DNA of 10,367 bases from Dehalococcoidales bacterium (GCA_030628245.1 DAOVRI010000053.1:1-10367); one strand, 5' to 3'. Shown: positions 1 through 6,869, counted from the first letter of the stretch. Numbers and translations: made by a program. The notes: generated by a model not told the origin, from the sequence alone.

Positions 1-1
1 C

Positions 2-76
2 CTGGATAAGACGGAGCACAGGCTTTTAGCGCAGGAGATGACGCGCGTCTGGGCCGGGGCCGCCGAGTGGAGCTAA
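2..76 (+). CDS. 3' end of an unidentified gene (partial)
   Basis: An open frame enters from the left edge and runs for 24 codons to a TAA at 74-76. The visible C-terminus is mostly polar and helical and ends MTRVWAGAAEWS. The frame has the GC-rich codon use of the neighbouring genes, and the sequence turns AT-rich right after the stop, as expected at a true gene end. No family can be recognised from this fragment. It lies upstream of the lipid kinase on the same strand, but a good promoter sits between them, so they are probably separate transcription units. Confidence 0.55.
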   Translation: MDKTEHRLLAQEMTRVWAGAAEWS

Positions 77-118
77 AATATATATGAATTCTTTATCTTA
101 AATTAATGTTTTCTTAAT

Positions 119-146
119 GTTACACCATTACATATTATGGTATACT
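119..146 (+). promoter_or_regulatory. Promoter for the lipid kinase operon
   Basis: The gap from 77 to 195 is AT-rich and holds a -35-like GTTACA (119-124), a 16-base spacer and TATACT (141-146) preceded by TGG, an extended -10. Transcription would start near 153, giving a leader of about 43 bases that includes the AGGA at 187-190. No operator or riboswitch was seen in the leader. Confidence 0.6.
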
Positions 147-195
147 CTTGGCAAATACTTAAAAGATATCTGTAACTCACGAGCGCAGGATTATA

Positions 196-1110
196 TTGAG
201 TTCAATATACGCTAAGGTTATCGTGAATCCGACAGCCGGCGCCGGCAGGACAGCCCGGCTATGGCCGCAGATAATGGGCCTGTTCAAGGGGCAGGGCCTG
301 CGTTTCGAGCATGATATCACCGAGGCCCCCGGACATGCCATCGAGCTGGCTAAGGCTGCGGCGGCTGACGGCTACGATATGGTGGTATCCGTCGGCGGTG
401 ACGGCACCATCAACGAGATTGTCAACGGACTGTATGCCGCCGGGAATATCAAGGATGCCCTGCTGGGTATCGTCAGTACGGGGACCGGCGGCGATTATAT
501 CCGTACCATCGGCGTCCCGCGAAGATATGAAGAGGCCTGCCGGTGTTTTCTGCAGCCGAAAAAGCTCACCGTCGACCTCGGCGTCATCGAATATGTCAGT
601 GACGGTCAAAGGGCGGAGCGACTTTTTGTCAACTTCGCCGGCATGGGCTTCGATGCCGAAATAGTGCAGCGCACCACACAGCAATTTAAAGCGCTGGGCA
701 GCCTGCCTTCTTACCTGGCGGGGTTGCTCGCCACCCTGATGTCCTACAGGAACCGGGATATATCGCTTGTGGTGGATGGCGAAGCGGTAGATATGCGGGT
801 CTGCACGGTGGTTATGAACAACGGCAGGTACGGTGGCGGGGGTATGTTCACCGCGCCCGATGCCAGCATTAACGACGGCTATTTCGATGTAATGATAATC
901 GGCGACATGAGTAAGCCCGACCTTCTCTGGTCGTTACCGCGCATATATAAAGGCACTCACCTGACTCATCCTAAGGTAACCATGAAGAAGGCGAAGGAAA
1001 TCGAGATACGGTCGGCAAAGCCGATGCAGCTGCAGGCTGACGGCGAACTGCTGGGGCAGGTGCCGGCGCGTTTCCGTATCCTGCCGTCGGTACTGAAGGT
1101 TATTGTTTAG
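196..1110 (+). CDS. Diacylglycerol/lipid kinase (DagK/YegS family)
   Basis: This 304-residue protein is a lipid kinase of the DAGK catalytic family, which transfers phosphate from ATP to diacylglycerol or a related lipid at the inner face of the membrane. Visible marks are VNP near residues 10-12, the nucleotide-binding GGDGT at 67-71, the GGGM and APDA region at 214-223 with DG at 227-228, and a C-terminal DGE at 282-284. Length fits the family, about 300 residues. The start is a TTG at 196, chosen because AGGA (187-190) sits five bases upstream and the protein begins at the first beta strand. One oddity is GTGGDY at 96-101, where most relatives have GTGNDF. A small membrane protein follows 41 bases downstream, probably in the same transcript. 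The exact lipid substrate cannot be told from sequence. Confidence 0.9.
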   Translation: MSSIYAKVIVNPTAGAGRTARLWPQIMGLFKGQGLRFEHDITEAPGHAIELAKAAAADGYDMVVSVGGDGTINEIVNGLYAAGNIKDALLGIVSTGTGGDYIRTIGVPRRYEEACRCFLQPKKLTVDLGVIEYVSDGQRAERLFVNFAGMGFDAEIVQRTTQQFKALGSLPSYLAGLLATLMSYRNRDISLVVDGEAVDMRVCTVVMNNGRYGGGGMFTAPDASINDGYFDVMIIGDMSKPDLLWSLPRIYKGTHLTHPKVTMKKAKEIEIRSAKPMQLQADGELLGQVPARFRILPSVLKVIV

Positions 1111-1151
1111 CTAATGGAGCGTATAAAAATCTCTCGGGATAATATATTGTT

Positions 1152-1472
1152 ATGAAGATATTTTCGCCAGCTAGCAGAAATAAGATGAAATACCTTCTGG
1201 TCACACTGGTGGCGTTCGTCATCCTGGACGGCCTGCTGACGGAGCTACTCCTCGATGGGGGACTGGCGCGGGAAGGCAATCCATTCTTACAGCCCCTGGT
1301 GGGAGATATCGGCTTCATGATTCTGAAGGTGGTCGGCGCCTTGCTGTGCGCTTTTATCCTGTGGGATATTTATAAACGATTCCCCAGAGTGGCGGTAATC
1401 GCTACCTGGATTGCGGTGGCGGGTTACGGGATAATCGTGGTCTGGAACTCTAGCCTGTTCCTTCTAACCTGA
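1152..1472 (+). CDS. Small DUF5658-like membrane protein
   Basis: This 106-residue protein has three likely membrane segments, at about residues 14-34, 52-72 and 79-104. Inside and after the first helix is DGLLTELLLDGGLAREGNP (26-44). It matches the pattern I associate with DUF5658: an Asp and Thr in the helix, then a Glu/Asn/Pro loop. The family has no established function. It lies 41 bases after the lipid kinase and probably shares its transcript, which hints at a membrane or lipid role. No clear ribosome site precedes ATG 1152; ATG 1188 (residue 13) is an alternative start just before the first membrane helix. Its last 23 bases overlap the 3' end of the convergent AMP-ligase homologue. Confidence 0.72.
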   Translation: MKIFSPASRNKMKYLLVTLVAFVILDGLLTELLLDGGLAREGNPFLQPLVGDIGFMILKVVGALLCAFILWDIYKRFPRVAVIATWIAVAGYGIIVVWNSSLFLLT

Positions 1473-2991
1473 TGTTGGCCGCTTTCACACTCTTCGGGCG
1501 GGTCCAGTTCGGTATTACCCCGGGTATGGTATCCACAAACTCAATGTCCCTGGGCAGCTTGTAGTCGGCCATGCGTCCCTGGCAGTACTGCCGAATTTCC
1601 TGTTCGGTGACCGTTTCCCCCGACTTCAAACGCACCAGGGCTTTGACCGTTTCACCGCGTACGATATCCGCGACGCCGATGACTCTGACTTCAGCTATCT
1701 TGGGGTGAGCCGCCAGGACTTCTTCGATATCGTCGGGGAAAATATTCTGGCCCTTCAGGATAATCATTCTTCTCTTGCGACCGGTAATGAAAAGAAAGCC
1801 GTCTTCGTCCATCCAGCCGATATCGCCGGTATGCAGCCAGCTGTTTCTTATGATTTTCGCGGTGGCCTCGGGCTTGTTGTAAAAGCCGGTCATTACCGGC
1901 CCCCGGGCGACTATTTCTCCTTCCTGTCCGGGGGACAACTCGCTGTCGTTATCATCGAATATCTTTATCTCCCAGCAGGGCATCGGCTTGCCCGACGAGC
2001 CGATTTTTCCGGAGCCGTCGATGGGCGATACGGTAGCCTGGGAGACGGTCTCGGTCTGGCCCCAGATATCGATGATTTTCTTCCCGTAGTATTCCATGAA
2101 CATGTTGATAATCACGGGTTCCAGAGGGGCGCCGCCGCTGACACAGATTCGCAGCGAGCTTAAATCGTGCCTGATACCCTCGTGCCGGGCGACGTTTATC
2201 ATCAGGGAGTAGATATAGGGGACGCCCATGTATATCGTGCCTTTTTCTCTTTCTACGGTTTCCATGAAGCTATCGATAGAGCGCCCCGTTCCCGGCACCA
2301 CCACCACGGTGCCGCCTTTGTATATCGAAGCCAATAGCACGGAGGTCAGGCCGAACTGGTGGTACATGGGCAGGGCGAACTGCATCAGCACGTCTTTATC
2401 GGTCTGCTGGAATACCTCAGCGGAGTTGATGGCCTCGGTGCGGACGCTTTGATGGGACAGGGCGACGCCATGCGGGTTCTGCGTAGGCCCTCCGGTGTAG
2501 GATATGATGGCGATATCATCCATGTCTACGGGCACATCGACGCTGGATGCCGGATTTTTTGTTAGGATTTCCCGGTAGTCGGTAAATTGACTCGCATATT
2601 CGGGGTCGAAGGTAACAACGTGCTCTATGGAGTCGAAGCGGGACAGGGCGGGCAAGAGCGATTCCAGGGGCGGGTTCTCGACGGCCAGCACCCTGGGACG
2701 GCAGTCGTTAAACAGGCTGACCAGCTCGTCGGCGGTGTACCGGGAGTCGAGCGGAACGGCGATGACGCCGGCCTTCATTATCCCGAAGAAGACAGATACA
2801 AACTCCGGGTTGCTGGCCTGTATCATGGCCACGCGGTCGCCCTTTTTCACCCCCATTGCTATCAGGGCATGGGCGACCCGGTTGGAGTCCTCGTCGAGCC
2901 GGGCGAAGGAGACCCGGCGCTCGCCTATAACAACGGCCGCTTTATCGGCGAAATGCCTGGCCGCGTTCTCAAGTATAAATTTCAGGCTCAT
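1450..2991 (-). CDS. AMP-ligase (ANL) homologue with degenerate ATP motifs
   Basis: This 513-residue protein has the full two-domain layout of acyl-CoA synthetases, which activate a carboxylate with ATP and pass it to CoA. Conserved marks are SGGAPL (285-290), the A5 motif WGQTET (310-315), HTGD (387-390) and the hinge region GRKRRMIILKGQNIFP (404-419). Two key motifs are altered. The phosphate loop, normally close to TSGTTGxPKG, reads YTGGPTQNPHG (165-175), so its lysine is histidine. The C-terminal stretch that normally carries P-x4-GK reads PGVIPNWTRPK (490-500), with no GK. Upstream in-frame codons reach 3054 but overlap the gene before; ATG 2991 was chosen because AGAGAG lies just upstream and MSLKFILENAARHF is a normal family start. 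The ATP-grasp gene ends 22 bases upstream, so the two are almost surely co-transcribed. Activity and substrate are uncertain. Confidence 0.85.
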   Translation of the reverse strand: MSLKFILENAARHFADKAAVVIGERRVSFARLDEDSNRVAHALIAMGVKKGDRVAMIQASNPEFVSVFFGIMKAGVIAVPLDSRYTADELVSLFNDCRPRVLAVENPPLESLLPALSRFDSIEHVVTFDPEYASQFTDYREILTKNPASSVDVPVDMDDIAIISYTGGPTQNPHGVALSHQSVRTEAINSAEVFQQTDKDVLMQFALPMYHQFGLTSVLLASIYKGGTVVVVPGTGRSIDSFMETVEREKGTIYMGVPYIYSLMINVARHEGIRHDLSSLRICVSGGAPLEPVIINMFMEYYGKKIIDIWGQTETVSQATVSPIDGSGKIGSSGKPMPCWEIKIFDDNDSELSPGQEGEIVARGPVMTGFYNKPEATAKIIRNSWLHTGDIGWMDEDGFLFITGRKRRMIILKGQNIFPDDIEEVLAAHPKIAEVRVIGVADIVRGETVKALVRLKSGETVTEQEIRQYCQGRMADYKLPRDIEFVDTIPGVIPNWTRPKSVKAANIRLEGTG

Positions 2992-3013
2992 CGGCTCTCT
3001 TAGTGCTACCTTT

Positions 3014-3727
3014 CTATTCTGTATCTTCCAGCACCACTCTGGCATCCACGACAATGGCGCGGTCGCTGTAAGCGATAACGGGGTTGAGGTCCAACTCTTT
3101 GACCATCGGGTATTGTGTCGCGAAGTCGGCGACCGCCAGCAGCATGTCTTCCAGCTTCGATTCGTCGACGGGCGGCAGGCCCCGGTAACCCGTCAGCATC
3201 CGGTAACCCTTTATCTCTTTTACCATCTCGCGGACGTCCCGCCGGGTGACGGGAATTACCCGCAGGGAGACATCCTCGAGGATTTCGACCCAGACCCCAC
3301 CGAGGCCGAACATAAGCACCGGGCCGAACTGGACGTCCTGGGACATGCCGATGATTACCTCTACGCCCGGGGTGGCCATCTTCTGCACGGATACCCCCTG
3401 CACGCTTGCCCCGGGGTGCTTCTGGACGGTATCTCTCAGGATTTCATCATAGGCCCGTTCTACCTGCCCCGGGTTTTCCAGTTCCAGTCGGACGCCACCG
3501 GCGTCGCTCTTGTGGACGATATCCGGTGAGGCTATTTTCAATACCACGGGGAAGCCGAGTTGCTGGCTGATAGCGACCGCCTCCGACCGTGATGCGGCCA
3601 GTCCGGTGTCAATGACGCTTATACCCGACTGCCCGAGAAGTTCCTTGGACTCTACCTCGGTCAGGACAACCCTGCCTTCGTTTCTGGCTCGTTCAATTAT
3701 CGTGTGCATGGTCAATGGAGTTGTCAT
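3014..3727 (-). CDS. ADP-forming acyl-CoA synthetase beta-like ATP-grasp protein
   Basis: This 237-residue protein is an ATP-grasp domain of the kind found as the separate beta subunit of ADP-forming acetyl/acyl-CoA synthetase, which interconverts acyl-CoA plus ADP and phosphate with the free acid plus ATP. Visible marks are KIASPDIVHKSDAGGV (64-79), whose His72 matches the histidine thought to relay phosphate in this family, GPVLMFGLGGVWVE (135-148) and ELDLNPV (211-217). Length equals the standalone subunit. The alpha subunit, with its CoA-binding and phosphohistidine domains, is not in the window; an AMP-ligase homologue follows instead. No ribosome site precedes ATG 3727, and the predicted transcript start is only about eight bases away, so translation may be near-leaderless. 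Family assignment is firm; the reaction in this setting is inferred. Confidence 0.85.
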   Translation of the reverse strand: MTTPLTMHTIIERARNEGRVVLTEVESKELLGQSGISVIDTGLAASRSEAVAISQQLGFPVVLKIASPDIVHKSDAGGVRLELENPGQVERAYDEILRDTVQKHPGASVQGVSVQKMATPGVEVIIGMSQDVQFGPVLMFGLGGVWVEILEDVSLRVIPVTRRDVREMVKEIKGYRMLTGYRGLPPVDESKLEDMLLAVADFATQYPMVKELDLNPVIAYSDRAIVVDARVVLEDTE

Positions 3728-3741
3728 TCTGGAATAAGTCC

Positions 3742-3769
3742 AGTATAACAGACCTGCGTCAGTTTTGAA
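3742..3769 (-). promoter_or_regulatory. Promoter for the ATP-grasp / AMP-ligase pair
   Basis: Reading the minus strand, a -35-like TTCAAA (3769-3764), a 16-base spacer and TATACT (3747-3742) preceded by TGT form an extended -10 promoter in the 51-base gap after rluB. Transcription would begin near 3735, about eight bases before ATG 3727. An inverted repeat CTGGA-N5-TCCAG (3729-3743) lies over the start region and could be an operator, though it may be chance. Confidence 0.5.
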
Positions 3770-3778
3770 AAGGGCAGG

Positions 3779-4501
3779 TTAGGTGTCCAGCAGCGCTTTT
3801 ATCTCCTGCGGGTTCAGCCGCCGTACCTCTCCCTCTTTAAGGCTACCCAGGGTCAGCCCGCCGATACGGACGCGTTTCAGGGCCAGGACGGGGTGTCCCA
3901 GTCTTTCGAACATGCGGCGTACCTGCCGTTTCCTGCCCTCGTGGATGGTAATGCTGTAGTTGAACGGCGGCGATGAAGAGTCTGTTTTTACCGAGGCCGG
4001 GTGGGTCATGCCGTCCTCCAGCAGGACGCCCTGTTCCAGTTTTTTAATTTCATTCTGTTTAAGGCTGTCCTTGATATAGGACAGATACTCTTTTTCATGC
4101 TCGAACCTGGGGTGGGTCAGCCGGTAGGTGAGGTCGCCGTCGTTGGTGAGCAGGAGCAGGCCGGTGGTGTCTTTATCCAGTCGGCCCACCGGGTAAAGCC
4201 TGAGTTTGCGGTATTTCGGGGGCAGGATATCCAGGACGGTGCGGCGCCCTTTCTCATCGCTGACGGTAGAGACGGTATCTCCCGGCTTGTTGAGCATCAG
4301 GCAGATTATCTCATCGGGTCTGAGGTTGACCGCCTGCCCGTTGACGGAGACGCGGTCTTTCGCCACGTTCACCGGGTGGTTGAATGATTCGGCTGTTTCC
4401 CCGTTGACTTCAACCCTGCCCTGCTTGATGGTGTCGGCCATGCGGCGGCGGGAGCCGATGCCGGCTTCGGTCAGCGCTTTTAGGAGAGGCCTGGTGGGCA
4501 T
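3779..4501 (-). CDS. rluB: RluB/RsuA-type pseudouridine synthase
   Basis: This 240-residue protein isomerises a uridine to pseudouridine in rRNA. An S4 RNA-binding domain covers about residues 1-60 (LLKALTEAGIGSRRRMADTI, then GRVEVNG). The catalytic domain has PVGRLDKDTTGLLLLTNDG (104-122), with Asp109 as the catalytic residue, and the family's EGRKRQVRRMFE (188-199). Length is normal for RluB-like proteins. The large-subunit target (as in RluB) is inferred; RsuA and RluE/F-like members look similar. ATG 4501 is the only start before an in-frame stop upstream; AAAGGA lies about 11 bases before it, a long spacing. A weak promoter is visible upstream, and a terminator separates the gene from the oxidoreductase. 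Confidence 0.92.
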   Translation of the reverse strand: MPTRPLLKALTEAGIGSRRRMADTIKQGRVEVNGETAESFNHPVNVAKDRVSVNGQAVNLRPDEIICLMLNKPGDTVSTVSDEKGRRTVLDILPPKYRKLRLYPVGRLDKDTTGLLLLTNDGDLTYRLTHPRFEHEKEYLSYIKDSLKQNEIKKLEQGVLLEDGMTHPASVKTDSSSPPFNYSITIHEGRKRQVRRMFERLGHPVLALKRVRIGGLTLGSLKEGEVRRLNPQEIKALLDT

Positions 4502-4546
4502 GTGATACCCGTTCCTTTAAACAGTAGTTACGTTTAATCCTGTTCC

Positions 4547-4552
4547 AGTATA
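4547..4552 (-). promoter_or_regulatory. Probable -10 box for rluB
   Basis: On the minus strand, TATACT (4552-4547) lies about 45 bases before the rluB ATG, inside the decamer TTATACTGGA that also occurs at the promoter of the ATP-grasp gene (3748-3739). No convincing -35 is present: TGGCCT at 17 bases spacing is poor, and there is no TGn extension. The call rests on the box, its position and the shared decamer. Confidence 0.35.
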
Positions 4553-4591
4553 AATCTTCCGCATGGCAAAGGCCAGCGTGCGTTTCTCTTT

Positions 4592-4635
4592 AAAAATAAG
4601 GGTTAACCCTCAATTTAATTGTAAGTTAACCCTTA
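4592..4635 (-). terminator. Rho-independent terminator after the oxidoreductase
   Basis: Reading the minus strand, TAAGGGTTAAC (4635-4625) pairs perfectly with GTTAACCCTTA (4607-4597) and is followed at once by TTTTT (4596-4592). Inside the 17-base loop, CAAT can pair with ATTG, making a longer interrupted hairpin. It lies about 50 bases past the oxidoreductase stop and ahead of rluB. The stem is only moderately GC-rich, so strength is uncertain. The arms also contain repeated GTTAACCCT, which could be a protein site. The rest of the gap (4502-4685) holds only the probable rluB promoter. Confidence 0.78.
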
Positions 4636-4685
4636 GTATCGGCCTGTATCCGTGGGGCAAGAATTAGGCGGTTTTTAGCCGTGCT

Positions 4686-6752
4686 TCATAATTTACTAAC
4701 CTGGCACAGTTGCGACTTGCAGGGGAGAAACCCCGAAATCGGGTCGAGGGTGCGGTCATCGACCAGCAGGTTGGCATTGGCTTCGTCGGGCCATTGGTGC
4801 GGCAGGGAAACGACACCGGCCAGTATGGTATCGGTAACGTTGGCTTTCATCCTGATGCTGCCCCTGGGCGAACTGATTTTTATCGTATCGCTCGACTGGA
4901 TACCGCGGGGTTCGGCGTCAGCTGGATTTATATCGACCAGCGGCTCCGGCATGAGCCGGCGCAGTTGGCCGATATTGCGAAACTGCGAGTGGGTATAAGC
5001 TATCACTCTGGCACCTGAAGTTAGTACCAGCGGATAAGCCTCGGCCAGGTCGGGTCGGCTTACCGGGCTCTCCACGGGCTCTTGGTAAACCGGCAGTGGG
5101 TCGAGGCCGTGCTCCGCCAGTATAGAAGAAGCGATTTCTACCTTGCCGGATGGCGTAAGAAACCCTGCCTTTTCGTAGTACTTCTCCGGTCTTACCGGCA
5201 GTGGACGCTTTATACCTTCAGGATGCTGCTTCAGGTCTTCGCAGGTTATGTTCAACGGTTCCAGTTTATAGTTGATGCACTTCTCAAAGTCGCCGTCCCA
5301 GAATACATCACCCAAGCCCAGTCTCTTAGCCAGTTCCGAGTAGATTTTCCACTCGGGCCAGCTTTCACCTATCGGCTCGATGGCCGGCTCTATCAGCTTT
5401 ACATTCTCGGCTCCGAGGTCGGCTATGAGTATGTGTCGCTCCAGCCACGACGCTATGGGCAGCACGATATCGGCAAGCTGTGTGCCGGGTGTTTGGAAGT
5501 ATTCAGTCACGGCGATGAAATCGAGCTTTTTAAAGGTCTCGGCCATGTGGTGAGAGTTGGGGAAAAACTGAATATTGAGTCCCGCCGAGAATAGGGCCTT
5601 AAGGGGGTAGGGCTGGCCGCTATCAATCTGGTCGACGATGGCGTTGGACTGCATCTCACGGTATCGTTTTGTCCATATCGGGAACCTTTGTGACCCTACA
5701 CCCGGCGGCATGTCAATCACCCGCTCGTGCAGGGTGATATCATTTACCGGCTGACCGTGGGGCGTCCACCGGTTGCCACCGGCCACTTCAATGTTGCCCG
5801 TTATGGCTGAGAGTAAAATTATAGCCCGGTGGTTCTGCACGCCGTTAGCGTGATGGGTGGTGCTATTGATGGCCATAGCAATTTTCGCCGGTTTCCGGGT
5901 GGCATACAGTATGGCTGCCTCCTTGATTTTGGCGCCGGGCACCCGGGTTATCTGTTCCACGCGCTCTGGAGGATATTCCTCAACCAGCTTTCTAAGGCCG
6001 TCGAAGCCTGTTGTCCATTTCTCGATGAAATCCTTATCATACAGGTTCTCGTTGATGATGACATTCATCATGCCCAGTGCCAGGGCGCCATCGGTGCCCG
6101 GCCGTAGCTGCAGGTGTATATCGGCCCTGGAAGCAATAGTAGTGACGCGGGGGTCAACCACGATGAGCTTGAGTCCCTTCTCCCGGGCTTCCAGATGTTC
6201 CTGCCATACCTGCGGGTGTGAGTTCTGTATACTGGTGCCCCATATCATATTACACCTGGAAGCCGGGTCGGCCATATTGCTCTGCGCGGCGAGCAGGCCG
6301 TAGTCCGGGCCGCAGGTCAGCTCGGCGGCTATCCAGGTGCCGGAGAAACAGCTGCTGCTCTCGGTGCAGTAGTTGGGCGAGCCAAAGGCATGGGTCAGCC
6401 GGTGAAAATAGGGGCGGGGCTCTTTGGTATAGGCGACCCAGAAGACCACCGATTCCGGGCCGTATTTATCTTTGGCAGCCTGCAGATTGGCAGCTACGGT
6501 ATCCAGCGCCTCGTCCCACGAGATGCGCTGCCATGAACCCTCCCCCCGCCTGCCGGTGCGTTTCACGGGGTATTGCAGGCGGTCGGGGTGGTAGACAAAG
6601 TCCAGCTGGGCTTTCCATCGGGGACAGTAAGCCGCCTTATCGTTGACGATTTCAATCTTTACAGCTCGCCCGTCACGGACATGGACTCTGGTCGGGCAGC
6701 TATCCGTGCACATATAACATAAACCTTCTTTTACTTCTACTGAATTAGACAT
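4686..6752 (-). CDS. Molybdopterin oxidoreductase (DMSO reductase family)
   Basis: This 688-residue enzyme belongs to the DMSO-reductase superfamily, with a Mo or W bis-pterin cofactor and one [4Fe-4S] cluster. The cluster motif is Cys12-x2-Cys15-x3-Cys19-x23-Cys43; after Cys43 the usual Lys-Gly is Arg-Trp. In FGSPNYCTESSSCFSG (123-138), Cys135 is the probable metal ligand. The C-terminal pterin-binding domain begins near 573 and ends with DPISGF, as in polysulfide/thiosulfate reductase-like and acetylene-hydratase-like proteins. No Tat signal and no membrane or Fe-S partner gene is seen, so it is probably cytoplasmic and acts alone or with partners elsewhere. ATG 6752 was chosen because the cluster motif follows closely and GAGGGGAG lies about 11 bases upstream; longer frames would run into rsfS. 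Substrate unknown. Family call firm, function open. Confidence 0.9.
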   Translation of the reverse strand: MSNSVEVKEGLCYMCTDSCPTRVHVRDGRAVKIEIVNDKAAYCPRWKAQLDFVYHPDRLQYPVKRTGRRGEGSWQRISWDEALDTVAANLQAAKDKYGPESVVFWVAYTKEPRPYFHRLTHAFGSPNYCTESSSCFSGTWIAAELTCGPDYGLLAAQSNMADPASRCNMIWGTSIQNSHPQVWQEHLEAREKGLKLIVVDPRVTTIASRADIHLQLRPGTDGALALGMMNVIINENLYDKDFIEKWTTGFDGLRKLVEEYPPERVEQITRVPGAKIKEAAILYATRKPAKIAMAINSTTHHANGVQNHRAIILLSAITGNIEVAGGNRWTPHGQPVNDITLHERVIDMPPGVGSQRFPIWTKRYREMQSNAIVDQIDSGQPYPLKALFSAGLNIQFFPNSHHMAETFKKLDFIAVTEYFQTPGTQLADIVLPIASWLERHILIADLGAENVKLIEPAIEPIGESWPEWKIYSELAKRLGLGDVFWDGDFEKCINYKLEPLNITCEDLKQHPEGIKRPLPVRPEKYYEKAGFLTPSGKVEIASSILAEHGLDPLPVYQEPVESPVSRPDLAEAYPLVLTSGARVIAYTHSQFRNIGQLRRLMPEPLVDINPADAEPRGIQSSDTIKISSPRGSIRMKANVTDTILAGVVSLPHQWPDEANANLLVDDRTLDPISGFLPCKSQLCQVSKL

Positions 6753-6807
6753 TACAGTATGTTCTCCCCTCTGAACTGCATTGTAACAGCTATGACTTGA
6801 TACCATT

Positions 6808-6813
6808 ACTATA
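6808..6813 (-). promoter_or_regulatory. Extended -10 promoter for the oxidoreductase
   Basis: On the minus strand TATAGT (6813-6808) follows TGA, making an extended -10 box; the -35 (TTCTCA at 16 bases spacing) is poor. Transcription would start near 6801, giving a leader of about 49 bases that contains the GAGGGGAG ribosome site. Direct repeats of GATACC (+ strand 6799-6804 and 6817-6822) flank the box and could bind a regulator. Confidence 0.45.
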
Positions 6814-6860
6814 TCAGATACCGTGGTGATGAGAAAAGCTGAATAAGGGCGGTTTATCTG

Positions 6861-6869
6861 TGATATAAT
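6861..6869 (+). promoter_or_regulatory. Extended -10 promoter for rsfS
   Basis: TATAAT (6864-6869), a perfect -10, is preceded by TGA (6861-6863). No good -35 is visible, which is common with extended -10 promoters. Transcription would start near 6876, about 28 bases before the proposed rsfS start and ahead of the GGAG at 6891-6894. It points away from the oxidoreductase promoter, so 6753-6903 is a divergent control region. Confidence 0.65.

Noticed and set aside
2992..3054. N-terminal extension of 21 residues on the AMP-ligase homologue
   Set aside because: It overlaps the 3' end of the ATP-grasp gene and has no family similarity. ATG 2991 has a nearby ribosome site and a normal family start.
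2627..3529. A 300-codon open frame on the + strand across the AMP-ligase and ATP-grasp genes
   Set aside because: It lies antisense to two genes with clear family motifs, spans their junction, and its protein is low-complexity with no recognisable domain.
4001..4387. A 128-codon + strand frame inside rluB
   Set aside because: It is antisense to a gene with intact S4 and catalytic motifs and shows no domain of its own.
5082..5594. A 170-codon + strand frame inside the oxidoreductase
   Set aside because: It is antisense to a continuous, conserved coding region and its product matches nothing recognisable.
4686..6752. Naming the oxidoreductase acetylene hydratase
   Set aside because: Size, single cluster and ending are similar, but the key Asp position after the second cluster cysteine is Thr, so the specific name is not supported.
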